Below, piece by piece: positions 6,029 to 13,534 of a stretch of 21,335 bases of DNA. A program made the translations under genes and the position numbers. The DNA comes from an uncultured Actinomycetes bacterium (GTDB taxonomy: Bacteria; Actinomycetota; Actinomycetes; Nanopelagicales; Nanopelagicaceae). The DNA lies in NCBI GenBank assembly GCA_903852955.1, contig CAINSH010000014.1, positions 1-21,335 of the forward strand, given 5' to 3'. A model generated the notes under the pieces. It did not search any database, was not told the origin of the DNA, and worked only from the letters and a program-made list of their open reading frames with translations. The first letter of the stretch is position 1. Each line of letters opens with the position of its first letter.

Positions 6029-6898
6029 ATGTATCCATCACGTTTTAAATATGAATCTCCGAAAACTCTTGAAGAGGCGATCAAGCTTCTCGACGCTGGC
6101 AAAGGTGAAGCAAAAGTGCTTGCAGGTGGACAAAGCCTTGTCCCGATGCTCAAACTTCGATTTGCTTTCCCAGATCAGATAGTTGATATCAATAACATTC
6201 CTGGACTTGATTACATTCGCTTCGATGCAGATGGATCACTTCACATCGGTGCACTTGTTCGTCACGAACATTTAGAAAAATCAGTTGAAATTTCAAAACG
6301 TCAACCAACTATTGCCGCAGCTGCGCCACTTGTTGCTGACCCAATTGTTCGCACCCGCGGAACTTTCGTAGGTTCTGTTTGTCACGCGGATCCGCAAGGA
6401 GACTGGGCGGCAACAATGATTGCGCTTAATGGTCATCTTGTTGTGCAAGGTCCAAAGGGCAAGCGCAATATTGCCATGAAGGATTTCGTACTTGGACCTT
6501 ATGCGACAACGCTTAACTACAACGAGATTGCAATCGAAGCAGTTATTCCAGCCCCTAAGGGAGTTGCACGTGGTGGCTACCTCAAGCTCGAACGTCGCGT
6601 TGGTGACTTCGCCACTGCATCTGTAGCTGTTGCACTCGATATGAACGGTGACACAGTGCTCGGTGCAGGGTTTGCACTTGCAGGTGTTGGCGGAAAAACA
6701 ATCGATGCAAACGATGCAGCATCAGCGTTAGTAGGTCAGAAGTTAACTGAAGCAACAATCGCCAAAGCTGCAGCGCTAGTTGCAGCAAAGGCTGAGCCTC
6801 GTACAGACCATCGTGGTTCTGCAGAATACAAACGCCACATCGTTGAAACTTTTGTTAAGAGAATCCTTACCGCAAACTCCACACAGAAAGTAGCCTAA
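6029..6898 (+). CDS. coxM: CoxM, FAD-binding medium subunit of carbon monoxide dehydrogenase
   Basis: A 289-residue protein of normal CoxM length. It carries FAD and passes electrons from the iron-sulfur subunit towards the quinone pool. FAD-binding marks are V-L-A-G-G-Q-S-L-V-P-M-L-K-L-R (30-44) for the pyrophosphate and the second loop T-R-G-T-F-V-G-S-V-C-H-A-D-P-Q-G-D (109-125). The C-terminal CO-dehydrogenase flavoprotein domain includes E-Y-K-R-H-I-V-E. The gene order M-S-L is that of form I CODH operons. The start has AGGAGA about 10 bases upstream. Related xanthine dehydrogenase FAD subunits look similar; the CODH assignment comes from coxL next door. Confidence 0.95.
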   Translation: MYPSRFKYESPKTLEEAIKLLDAGKGEAKVLAGGQSLVPMLKLRFAFPDQIVDINNIPGLDYIRFDADGSLHIGALVRHEHLEKSVEISKRQPTIAAAAPLVADPIVRTRGTFVGSVCHADPQGDWAATMIALNGHLVVQGPKGKRNIAMKDFVLGPYATTLNYNEIAIEAVIPAPKGVARGGYLKLERRVGDFATASVAVALDMNGDTVLGAGFALAGVGGKTIDANDAASALVGQKLTEATIAKAAALVAAKAEPRTDHRGSAEYKRHIVETFVKRILTANSTQKVA

Positions 6899-6901
6899 AA
6901 A

Positions 6902-7429
6902 ATGTCGAGCCTTTACGAAGAAATCCAAGCTGCACCATCAAGTGATATTCCGGTTCGTCGCGTTACAGTAAATGTGAACGGAGAAGATCGCACTGCAGAT
7001 GTTGAACCACGACTTTTGCTTGCACACTTGCTACGACAAGCATTTAAACTAACTGGAACTCACACTGGTTGCGATACAACTAACTGTGGTGCTTGCACAA
7101 TCCTTTTTGATGGCCGTCCAATTAAGAGTTGCACGATGCTTGCGGTTCAGGCAGATGGTCACAAAGTTCAAACTGTTGAAGGCCTTGCATCTGCAAGCGA
7201 ACTTCATCCGCTACAAGAAGGCTTCAAGCAAGAGCATGCTCTTCAATGTGGTTTCTGTACTCCAGGAATGATGATGGCAGCGAAGGCCCTTCTAGAAGAG
7301 AATCTGAATCCAACTGAAGATGAAGTTCGTTGGGCGCTATCTGGAAATCTTTGCCGTTGTACCGGTTACCAAAATATTGTTAAGGCAGTTCTCTGGGCTG
7401 CTGAAAAAATGCGCGCGGAACTTAACTAG
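6902..7429 (+). CDS. coxS: CoxS, iron-sulfur small subunit of carbon monoxide dehydrogenase
   Basis: A 175-residue ferredoxin-like protein that moves electrons from the Mo-Cu site to FAD. All eight cysteines for two [2Fe-2S] clusters are present: C57, C62, C65 and C77 in [10 protein letters not shown] (plant-type ferredoxin cluster), and C116, C119, C151 and C153 in Q-C-G-F-C-T-P-G-M and N-L-C-R-C-T-G-Y (the four-helix cluster domain). An N-terminal extension of about 18 residues precedes the first strand. The start lies 3 bases after the coxM stop without a clear Shine-Dalgarno sequence, so translation is probably coupled. Confidence 0.96.
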   Translation: MSSLYEEIQAAPSSDIPVRRVTVNVNGEDRTADVEPRLLLAHLLRQAFKLTGTHTGCDTTNCGACTILFDGRPIKSCTMLAVQADGHKVQTVEGLASASELHPLQEGFKQEHALQCGFCTPGMMMAAKALLEENLNPTEDEVRWALSGNLCRCTGYQNIVKAVLWAAEKMRAELN

Positions 7430-7447
7430 GTCGGGGAGCGGAGAGTT

Positions 7448-9829
7448 ATGAAACTAGACGAAGTCAAAATTGGTGGAATGGGCGCAAGCCGTCGCCGAGT
7501 TGAAGATAACCGTTTTATCCGTGGCAAAGGTAACTATGTAGACGATGTTGTTCTTCCAGGAATGCTTCACATGGAGATCTTGCGTAGCCCACTAGCTCAT
7601 GCACGTATTAAGTCAATTGATACAAGCGCAGCATGGGATATGCCAGGAGTTCGACTTGTTCTTACCGGCGAGATGCTTGCAGCTCGTAACCTTGCATGGA
7701 TGCCAACACTTTCTTATGACACTCAAGCAGTTCTTGCTACAGACAAGGTGCGCTTTCAGGGCCAAGAAGTTTGTGCAGTTATTGCAGATGATCCATACAT
7801 CGCAAAAGATGCGTGTGGAAAAATCGTTGTGGAGTACGAAGTATTGCCTCCAATTGTTAACCCAGTCCAGGCAGCAGCTGCCGACGCAGTTCAGATCCGC
7901 GACGATAAGGCTGGCCAAGTTGGAAATAAAGTATTCGACTGGGAAATTGGCGATAAATCCCGAACCGATAAAGCATTTGAAGATGCAGATGTAGTTTCAA
8001 AAATCGAACTTCACTATCCACGTACACATCCATCACCAATGGAAACATGTGGATCTATTGCAGATTACGATCGCGCAACAGGCAAACTAACTGTCTACAT
8101 GACTTCACAAGCACCACACATTGTGCGTGCAGCTGTTGCGATGGTGGCTGAACTTCCTGAGCAAAACATTCGTATCATCACACCAGATATTGGTGGCGGA
8201 TTTGGTAATAAGGTGCCAATTTATCCAGGATATGTAATTGCAATTCTTGGTTCAATTTTGACTGAAAAGCCGGTCAAGTGGATTGAAGACAAGACCGGCA
8301 ACTTAACTTCTACTGGTTTTGGTCGCGATGTGTACCTTAAGGGCGAGATGGCGATGCGCAAGGATGGAAAAATCCTTGGTGTCCGCATGAACACAATCTC
8401 AGATCACGGTGCATTCTTCGCAGATGCTCAACCAAGTAAGTTCAAAATTGGTCTGATGCACTCTGCATTTGCTGCATATGACATTCCAACAGCACATATG
8501 TTTGCAACTGGTTACTACACAAATAAAGCACCTGGTGGAGTTGCATACCGTTGTTCATTCCGTGTTACTGAAGCCATGTTCTTCCAAGAGCGTATGGTTC
8601 AGGCAGCAGCAGATGATCTTGGTATGGATCAAGCAGAGTTTCGCCGTATTAACTTCGTTAAGGATGAACAACATCCTCACCGCACAGCATTTGGTTTCTT
8701 AACTGACTCAGGTCAGTACGAGAAGTGCCTTGATATCGGATTAGAAGCAATTGGCTACAAGAATTTTGCTGCCGAAAAGGCTGAAGCGGCAAAGCGCGGA
8801 CGTCTTCTTGGTATCGGAATTTCAACGATGACTGAACCTTTGGGCGCTGGAAACAGCCGTGAGTACGACATTTTGGGTATCAAGATGTTTGACTCTGCCG
8901 AACTTCGCATCCATATGTCAGGTAAAGCTCTTTTGCGTACTGGTTCTCGCGGACAAGGTACTGGGCACGAGACAACATGGGCACAGATTGTCGCTCACGA
9001 ACTCGGAATTCCTGCTGATGACATTCTTGTTGAAGAAGGAGATACAGATACTGCGCCATTTGGTATGGGTACCTATGCATCTCGTTCTACACCAGTAGCT
9101 GGTGCAGCGATTGCAATGGTTGCTCGTAAAGTTCGCGCGAAAGCTCGAAAGCTAGCCGCCCACCTTCTTGAAGTTTCTGAAGAAGATATTGAGTGGGAGT
9201 TAGGTCGCTTCTATGTTCGTGGAAATCAAGAACGTGGCGTGACAATTCAAGATTGCGCGATGGCTGCATACAGCAATATGCCAGATGGCATGGAGCCAGG
9301 TCTGGAAAATGTCGCTTACTACGATCCTCCCAACCTAACTTGGCCGTTTGCTTGCTACATCGCCAAAATTGAAATTGATCCAGAGACAGGTGTTTGGGAT
9401 GTATTGCAGTTCGTTGCAGTCGATGACTGTGGTGTTCGTATCAACCCAATGATCGTTGAAGGACAGATCATGGGTGGTCTCACCGAAGCGTATGCAATGG
9501 CGAACATGCAGTATCAAACCTACGATGAAGAAGGAAACATCATCGGCGGTAACTACATGGACTTCTTGCTTCCAACTGCATGGGAAACTCCAGGGTTTGA
9601 GCTGTACGAAGTAGTTACACCTTGCCCACACCATCCAATTGGTGCAAAGGGCGTGGGTGAATGTGCAACTGTTGGTGGACCAGCAGCGTTTGTTAACGCT
9701 GTCATGGATGCTCTTAAAGATAAGGGTGTTCGTAACATCGATATGCCGTTAATGCCTAACCGTGTTTACGAAGCACTAACTACAGGTAAAGATGTTTACG
9801 GTATGCCTCCAGTACGGAGCGGCAACTAA
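7448..9829 (+). CDS. coxL: CoxL, form I catalytic large subunit of carbon monoxide dehydrogenase
   Basis: A 793-residue molybdenum hydroxylase subunit that oxidises CO with water to CO2, two protons and two electrons. The diagnostic form I motif A-Y-R-C-S-F-R is at residues 366-372; C369 is the expected copper ligand of the Mo-S-Cu centre. Further marks are the form I-like N-terminus S-R-R-R-V-E-D-N-R-F-I-R-G-K-G-N-Y, the glycine-rich cofactor loop I-G-G-G-F-G-N-K, and A-K-G-V-G-E-C near the end with the catalytic Glu at 738. Form II homologues carry AYRGAGR instead, so this is not a generic aldehyde or xanthine dehydrogenase. A strong ribosome site (GGGGAGCGGAGAG) precedes the ATG. Confidence 0.97.
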   Translation: MKLDEVKIGGMGASRRRVEDNRFIRGKGNYVDDVVLPGMLHMEILRSPLAHARIKSIDTSAAWDMPGVRLVLTGEMLAARNLAWMPTLSYDTQAVLATDKVRFQGQEVCAVIADDPYIAKDACGKIVVEYEVLPPIVNPVQAAAADAVQIRDDKAGQVGNKVFDWEIGDKSRTDKAFEDADVVSKIELHYPRTHPSPMETCGSIADYDRATGKLTVYMTSQAPHIVRAAVAMVAELPEQNIRIITPDIGGGFGNKVPIYPGYVIAILGSILTEKPVKWIEDKTGNLTSTGFGRDVYLKGEMAMRKDGKILGVRMNTISDHGAFFADAQPSKFKIGLMHSAFAAYDIPTAHMFATGYYTNKAPGGVAYRCSFRVTEAMFFQERMVQAAADDLGMDQAEFRRINFVKDEQHPHRTAFGFLTDSGQYEKCLDIGLEAIGYKNFAAEKAEAAKRGRLLGIGISTMTEPLGAGNSREYDILGIKMFDSAELRIHMSGKALLRTGSRGQGTGHETTWAQIVAHELGIPADDILVEEGDTDTAPFGMGTYASRSTPVAGAAIAMVARKVRAKARKLAAHLLEVSEEDIEWELGRFYVRGNQERGVTIQDCAMAAYSNMPDGMEPGLENVAYYDPPNLTWPFACYIAKIEIDPETGVWDVLQFVAVDDCGVRINPMIVEGQIMGGLTEAYAMANMQYQTYDEEGNIIGGNYMDFLLPTAWETPGFELYEVVTPCPHHPIGAKGVGECATVGGPAAFVNAVMDALKDKGVRNIDMPLMPNRVYEALTTGKDVYGMPPVRSGN

Positions 9830-9833
9830 GTAC

Positions 9834-10796
9834 ATGTCATTTAATCCAGTGGAAGGCATGGGCGTTATGGAACGCGCAGTCGAACTCACAAATAGCGGTG
9901 AATCATTTGTGATGGCGACTGTCGTGTGGCGCCAAGGCCCTTCTTCAGGACAAAGCGGATCACGAGCAATCATTACTTCTGATGGAAAACTTCACGGATG
10001 GATTGGCGGAGCATGTGCCGAGCCAGTTCTTATCCGTGAAGCTAAAAAAGTAATGGATTCAGGAAAAGCACAGTTAATTTGGCTGGGTCAAGAAGTTGAC
10101 TTCAAAGGAATGCATGTTCCTGATGGCGTCATTACTGTTCCAATGGCGTGCCAAAGCGAGGGAGCTCTTCAAATTTATGTTGAGCCAGTTCAATCTTCAC
10201 CGCAGGTGATGATTGTGGGGCGCTCGCCAATGGCCGTAACTCTCAAGCAATTAATCGATGTCCTTAATTGGCGTGTGCAGATAGTTGATTTTGCCGATTT
10301 CACTAAGAGCATGGTCAATTCATCAACTGTTGTCATCGTTGCAACGCAGGGTCATGGTGATGAAGAAGCAACCGAGATTGCACTACCTGCCGCGCCTGCA
10401 TATCTTGGCGTCGTGGCATCACGCAAACGTGGAGCTGCAGTGCTTTCATATCTAGAAGATCGTGGTTTTTCTAAAACTCAGATTGATACGGTTAATCTGC
10501 CAGCAGGTTTAGATCTTGGACACACAACTCACCGTGAAATGGCAGTGTCAATTCTGGCGCAGTTAGTTCAACTTCGTGCCGCTGGATCTTTGACACAGAA
10601 AGCAACACCACATTTGCTTCAGATGGTTCAAGCAACAGAAGTAATCGACTTGGTCTGTGGAATGACAGTAACTGCTGAAAAATCTAATCGTCCCTTTGAA
10701 TTTGAAGGAACGGTTTATTACTTCTGTGCGCCAGGGTGTCGTACAGCGTTTGAAAAAGATCCAACCTCATTTATCAACCAGGAGGCAAAATGCTAA
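9834..10796 (+). CDS. XdhC/CoxF-family protein fused to a C-terminal YHS metal-binding domain
   Basis: A 320-residue protein. Its N-terminal XdhC domain keeps the motif A-T-V-V-W-R-Q-G-P-S-S-G-Q-S-G-S-R and W-I-G-G-A-C-A-E with the conserved cysteine. A Rossmann domain follows (M-I-V-G-R-S-P-M-A with a degenerate Gly loop; A-Y-L-G-V-V-A-S-R-K-R; P-A-G-L-D-L-G-H-T-T-H-R-E-M-A-V-S-I-L). From about residue 270 a YHS domain is appended: D-L-V-C-G-M (C275) and Y-Y-F-C-A-P-G-C (C298, C302). YHS domains bind metals and occur in copper ATPases. In this place it could help copper or cofactor delivery to CODH. I chose the ATG at 9834, 4 bases after the coxL stop; later in-frame ATGs lie at 9858 and 9867. 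The stop overlaps coxG by 7 bases. Confidence 0.85.
   Translation: MSFNPVEGMGVMERAVELTNSGESFVMATVVWRQGPSSGQSGSRAIITSDGKLHGWIGGACAEPVLIREAKKVMDSGKAQLIWLGQEVDFKGMHVPDGVITVPMACQSEGALQIYVEPVQSSPQVMIVGRSPMAVTLKQLIDVLNWRVQIVDFADFTKSMVNSSTVVIVATQGHGDEEATEIALPAAPAYLGVVASRKRGAAVLSYLEDRGFSKTQIDTVNLPAGLDLGHTTHREMAVSILAQLVQLRAAGSLTQKATPHLLQMVQATEVIDLVCGMTVTAEKSNRPFEFEGTVYYFCAPGCRTAFEKDPTSFINQEAKC
10780..10785 (+). promoter_or_regulatory. Strong Shine-Dalgarno sequence of coxG
   Basis: AGGAGG lies inside the end of the XdhC-YHS gene, 4 bases before the coxG ATG, with the two coding frames overlapping by 7 bases. This suggests coupled translation with high output for coxG. Confidence 0.6.
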
Positions 10797-11377
10797 TCTC
10801 GCAGACGATAGTCGTTGATCAACCGATCGATGATGTATGGAAATTCTTTGATGATATTCCACAACTAGCAGCATGTATTCCTGGTGCTGATCTCACCGAC
10901 AAACTTGGAACAGACCACTACGGTGGAGATGTAATCATCTCTGCAGGTCCAGTTAAACTTGAATTTGCGGGACAGGCAAAAGTAGCCAACCGCGATAATG
11001 CGAAGAAGACTATTACTCTGGATGCATCTGGCTCAGATAAGAAAGGCCGCGGAGAAGCGCAAGCAATTCTCGTTGCAGCACTCAACCCAGTTGCTGGCGG
11101 AACTTCAGTCAAAATTTCACTTGATCTCACCGTTTCCGGTGCCGCTGCTCAATTCGGACGAGGCCTTATCGCCGATGTAACAGCAGTTTTGGTTAACCAG
11201 ACAGCCGGCAGCATGCAAGCACGTATGAAGGCAATCGAGATGGGTCTTGACCCAAATACTGTCGGTGGTCCAAAAGCTGCAAGCGGTGTTGCAATTGCAA
11301 TGACAGTTGTAAAGAAGTCAGCGACAAGAATTTTTGCGCGCTTCTTCCTTCCATATCAACCAGTAGCACGTCGATAA
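10790..11377 (+). CDS. coxG: CoxG, SRPBCC-fold CODH membrane-association protein
   Basis: A 195-residue protein of the CoxG branch of the SRPBCC (START-like) superfamily. The signature W-K-F-F-D-D-I-P-Q-L-A-A-C-I-P-G-A-D-L near the N-terminus is typical, as is G-P-V-K-L-E-F-A-G-Q-A and the helix that follows A-A-Q-F-G-R-G-L-I. CoxG is needed for membrane attachment of CODH in Oligotropha, and work on mycobacterial CODH links it to delivery of menaquinone. The C-terminus has a basic and aromatic tail (I-F-A-R-F-F-L-P-Y-Q-P-V-A-R-R) that could touch the membrane. The last 50 residues are less conserved in the family. It is followed by five small membrane-protein genes. Confidence 0.92.
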   Translation: MLISQTIVVDQPIDDVWKFFDDIPQLAACIPGADLTDKLGTDHYGGDVIISAGPVKLEFAGQAKVANRDNAKKTITLDASGSDKKGRGEAQAILVAALNPVAGGTSVKISLDLTVSGAAAQFGRGLIADVTAVLVNQTAGSMQARMKAIEMGLDPNTVGGPKAASGVAIAMTVVKKSATRIFARFFLPYQPVARR

Positions 11378-11393
11378 CGAGAAAGGAAAACTA

Positions 11394-11648
11394 ATGAGTC
11401 TTTGGGGAATCGGTAATCTGGTTCTGTTAGTTGTCATCGTTCCAGTTCTCGTCGCTCTGCTAAATGCAGTCCTCGGGCCGCTAGAGCGCATTCGCGGAGC
11501 AGCAGATGATGCACTCGGTGGAGGAGTCGCTTTGATCGGCGAACTTAACACCACACCAGATTTACTAGCTAAAACAGATAACGTAATTAAGGAAGTGGCT
11601 AACGGAGCAGTTCGTTACGCCGGTCCAGTTTCTAAGTTGCTGGGATAG
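11394..11648 (+). CDS. Small single-helix membrane protein 1 of 5 after coxG
   Basis: An 84-residue protein. A hydrophobic helix spans about residues 6-27 (L-V-L-L-V-V-I-V-P-V-L-V-A-L-L), followed by a helical soluble part with G-G-G-V-A-L-I-G-E-L-N-T-T-P-D-L-L-A-K-T-D-N. The start has AGAAAGGA upstream. The second half resembles those of its neighbours: GGVA(L/V)I is shared with protein 2, and NT...(D/E)L(L/I)xxT...G with protein 4. It is probably anchored by its N-terminus, with the remainder on one face of the membrane. No known family is recognised. Position suggests a role in anchoring CODH or in quinone access together with CoxG, which is inference. Confidence 0.8.
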   Translation: MSLWGIGNLVLLVVIVPVLVALLNAVLGPLERIRGAADDALGGGVALIGELNTTPDLLAKTDNVIKEVANGAVRYAGPVSKLLG

Positions 11649-11657
11649 GGGAGTCAG

Positions 11658-11885
11658 ATGCCACAACAAGCAGTATTTACTTTAATTTTAGCCACACTCA
11701 TTATTGCTGCCGCAGCACTTGGGTTAACTCGCGTGATTCTTCATCTGCGCTCAGTTGCTAAATCACTGGCTGCACTCGAAGGCGGAGTAGCGGTAATCGT
11801 TGCAAAGACTGCAACAGTTCCAACAGTTGTCTCATCAGTAAACGCCAGCCTCAAGCCAGTGCGTGACTTCGCGGAATCGATCTAG
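11658..11885 (+). CDS. Small single-helix membrane protein 2 of 5 after coxG
   Basis: A 75-residue protein, the shortest of the set. A membrane helix spans about residues 5-28 (V-F-T-L-I-L-A-T-L-I-I-A-A-A-A-L-G-L-T), then a short basic turn (L-H-L-R-S-V-A-K-S-L) and an amphipathic stretch with E-G-G-V-A-V-I-V-A-K-T. GGGGAG lies just before the ATG as ribosome binding site. It starts 9 bases after protein 1. Apart from the similarity to its neighbours I recognise no family. Confidence 0.8.
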   Translation: MPQQAVFTLILATLIIAAAALGLTRVILHLRSVAKSLAALEGGVAVIVAKTATVPTVVSSVNASLKPVRDFAESI

Positions 11886-11895
11886 GGGAGCGATC

Positions 11896-12150
11896 ATGGA
11901 CTTTACTAATCACACCGGTTGGCTCATCGGCTACGTCATTGCAACAGTTGTTGTACTTGTCGTTGTTGCCCTTGTAGTTCCAATCTTGCTACTTGCTCAC
12001 AAAATTGGTGGACAAGCACAGCGCATCAATGCAGGACTTGAAAGCGCAGTTGTTAATACAGCTGGTCTTAAGGGATTAAAGGTCACAATTGCATCGGCTA
12101 CTGCGATTGTTGCTGGTCTTAACCGTGGCCGTACGAAGTTGGGAGGCTAA
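11896..12150 (+). CDS. Small single-helix membrane protein 3 of 5 after coxG
   Basis: An 84-residue protein starting at the ATG at 11896, preceded by GGGGAG at 11885-11890; the frame is open 11 codons further upstream but that stretch overlaps gene 2 and lacks a ribosome site. A long hydrophobic helix covers about residues 9-34. The soluble part I-N-A-G-L-E-S-A-V-V-N-T-A aligns without gaps with I-R-E-T-L-T-A-A-K-A-N-T-A of protein 4, and both then continue with Thr/Ala-rich helices ending A-x-x-A-G-L or A-E-G-L. This pair is the clearest sign that the five genes arose by duplication. Function unknown. Confidence 0.8.
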   Translation: MDFTNHTGWLIGYVIATVVVLVVVALVVPILLLAHKIGGQAQRINAGLESAVVNTAGLKGLKVTIASATAIVAGLNRGRTKLGG

Positions 12151-12154
12151 GGCG

Positions 12155-12430
12155 ATGGATTCAAATACTCACTCACTCTGGGTACTAGCAAATATCTTGG
12201 GTGCAGTTGTAGTCGTAGCAGTTGCTGCGCTTCTGACAATCTTGGTATTGCTAGTTCGAGTTATTGATAAGCGAGTTGCACAGATTCGCGAAACTCTTAC
12301 AGCTGCAAAAGCTAACACCGCAAACACGGAGTTGATCAATCAGACAGCTGCTGCAGTTGATGCAGTCTTGGCTGAAGGTCTAGAACACCATTTATTCCTC
12401 GGTCGTGTATTGGAAAAGGTGCGCTCATGA
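12155..12430 (+). CDS. Small single-helix membrane protein 4 of 5 after coxG
   Basis: A 91-residue protein starting at ATG 12155 (GGGAGG at 12141-12146). The membrane helix is at about residues 8-34. A helical domain follows with V-I-D-K-R-V-A-Q-I-R-E-T-L and N-T-E-L-I-N-Q-T-A-A-A-V-D-A-V-L-A-E-G-L-E-H-H. The His pair H78-H79 lies in an otherwise regular helix and could bind a metal, though nothing proves it. Its stop overlaps the start of gene 5 in an ATGA (12427-12430), showing translational coupling. No known family is recognised. Confidence 0.8.
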   Translation: MDSNTHSLWVLANILGAVVVVAVAALLTILVLLVRVIDKRVAQIRETLTAAKANTANTELINQTAAAVDAVLAEGLEHHLFLGRVLEKVRS

Positions 12431-12789
12431 GTACTCTTCAACTCTTCTCAGTTATAGATATCGCAGCTCTTATTGCAGGTCTTGCAATCTATCTATTTAT
12501 CGTTGGACGCCAATTAGCTGCAGTAGCAGTAAAACTTGAAGAAGCGGCCGACCTTGTTTGGGAGATCAAGCGCGATGCTGACGCAATCGAGCCAGGTCTT
12601 GGGCGCATTAATAGAACTGGCGGCGTAGTCGCGGGTGCTCTTCCACTTTTGTATGGCTTTGCAGAAGCAATTGTTGTTGGTGCAACTTATGTAGCAGAAC
12701 CAGCAAATGCTGAACCTAAGCCAAATTTCCCAGCAATGGGAACAAGGCGCTCGCGTCTATTTGATGGTGTTGGCGTAAAGATCGATTAG
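12427..12789 (+). CDS. Small membrane protein 5 of 5 after coxG, with C-terminal extension
   Basis: A 120-residue protein, the longest of the set. The N-terminal helix is at about residues 8-27 (V-I-D-I-A-A-L-I-A-G-L-A-I-Y-L-F-I-V). A charged helix follows (V-K-L-E-E-A-A-D-L-V-W-E-I-K-R-D-A-D), then a second, weaker hydrophobic stretch at about 66-89 (G-G-V-V-A-G-A-L-P-L-L-Y-G-F-A-E-A-I-V-V-G-A) that may be a second membrane or re-entrant segment, and a Pro-rich basic tail. The operon ends here, 3 bases before the convergent GIY-YIG-like gene. The middle part keeps the I...L..I..(T)G pattern of the other four only loosely. Confidence 0.8.
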   Translation: MSTLQLFSVIDIAALIAGLAIYLFIVGRQLAAVAVKLEEAADLVWEIKRDADAIEPGLGRINRTGGVVAGALPLLYGFAEAIVVGATYVAEPANAEPKPNFPAMGTRRSRLFDGVGVKID

Positions 12790-12792
12790 TTT

Positions 12793-13236
12793 TTACTGAG
12801 CGCGATTATTTGGATCGCGACCAGTGGTCAATGGGTCGGTGAATGCATTCGAGTATTCACCGATCCATTCATCTTTCCAGGCTTGATCGTATTTCTCGAG
12901 ATTGCAACTTGGTTCATAAACCGCCATCAATTCATGTGCAATCATTTCGCGGTGACGCTCGGTGCCACCTGGAATATCAAACCAACAAATCTGTAAATTA
13001 AATTTATTACCAGATCGCGCAACCCACAATGCAGAACGAGGATGCTTCAACGGAAAACCTTCAGCACTTAAATCGGGGCTGTGGCCTACATAGATGATTG
13101 AAAACTCTTGTGGCTTATTTTCAGGATCATTAAGACACATCACCGCATATACGGCCGCCACTTTGGGGGCAGTCCAGCCAGCAAGGGCGCGTGGACCTTC
13201 GAAGGGATAACCAGCAAGTGAGCCGAGGCGAATCAT
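12793..13236 (-). CDS. GIY-YIG-like domain protein, function unknown
   Basis: A 147-residue protein. A-A-V-Y-A-V-M-C followed after about 15 residues by S-I-I-Y-V-G-H-S-P-D-L matches the paired strands that give the GIY-YIG nuclease superfamily its name, and further on E-R-H-R-E-M-I-A-H-E-L-M-A-V-Y-E-P-S-C-N has the conserved Glu and terminal Pro-x-x-Asn of that fold. The Arg normally in the first helix is less clear (H-P-R-S-A-L-W is a candidate), so nuclease activity is doubtful. The start overlaps the previous stop (TAATG at 13234-13238), so it is the last gene of the coxDE operon. Why a nuclease-like fold would travel with CODH maturation genes is not known. Confidence 0.6.
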   Translation of the reverse strand: MIRLGSLAGYPFEGPRALAGWTAPKVAAVYAVMCLNDPENKPQEFSIIYVGHSPDLSAEGFPLKHPRSALWVARSGNKFNLQICWFDIPGGTERHREMIAHELMAVYEPSCNLEKYDQAWKDEWIGEYSNAFTDPLTTGRDPNNRAQ

Positions 13237-13523
13237 TACTCGATTCCGTCTTCCCAGTCATCATCTTCAGACATTGTCTCTGCCTTTATGATTTCAAATA
13301 GTGGAAGTTTTGCAGTTCTAACCGCCTCATTGAAAATCACGAGAGCTGCATCGACAGCGATATCAGAGCTTGGTGCTTCAACAATAATTTGCGCGCCGTA
13401 ACCATTTGTGCCGGCACCTGATGCAAATCCGCTATGAACCGCAACAGCGTCGGCAAGCTCGACCACTTCTTCGAGAGTAATTTCACGATCGCCTTCGGCA
13501 AAGATTGAAACGCTGAACTTCAT
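13236..13523 (-). CDS. 95-residue protein of the coxDE operon, unknown
   Basis: A soluble 95-residue protein with alternating strands and helices: M-K-F-S-V-S-I-F-A-E-G-D, a helix T-L-E-E-V-V-E-L-A-D-A-V-A, a Gly-rich turn G-F-A-S-G-A-G-T-N-G-Y-G-A-Q-I-I-V-E-A, then a helix A-A-L-V-I-F-N-E-A-V-R-T-A and an acidic C-terminus E-D-D-D-W-E-D. This looks like a small ferredoxin-like alpha-beta fold. There are no cysteines. AAGGAT, directly overlapping the coxE stop, is a good ribosome site. I do not recognise a named family; its close spacing in the operon implies a common function or at least shared expression with coxDE. Confidence 0.7.
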   Translation of the reverse strand: MKFSVSIFAEGDREITLEEVVELADAVAVHSGFASGAGTNGYGAQIIVEAPSSDIAVDAALVIFNEAVRTAKLPLFEIIKAETMSEDDDWEDGIE

Positions 13524-13534
13524 AATCGTGATCC

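Noticed and set aside
7448..9829. Reading the large subunit as xanthine or aldehyde dehydrogenase (form II CoxL).
   Set aside because: The active-site loop is AYRCSFR with the copper-ligating cysteine, and the gene order M-S-L with CoxD, CoxE and CoxG is that of form I CODH.
11394..12789. The five small membrane proteins as CoxB, CoxC, CoxH or CoxK.
   Set aside because: Those proteins are much longer and mostly multi-pass; these have 75-120 residues and one main helix each.
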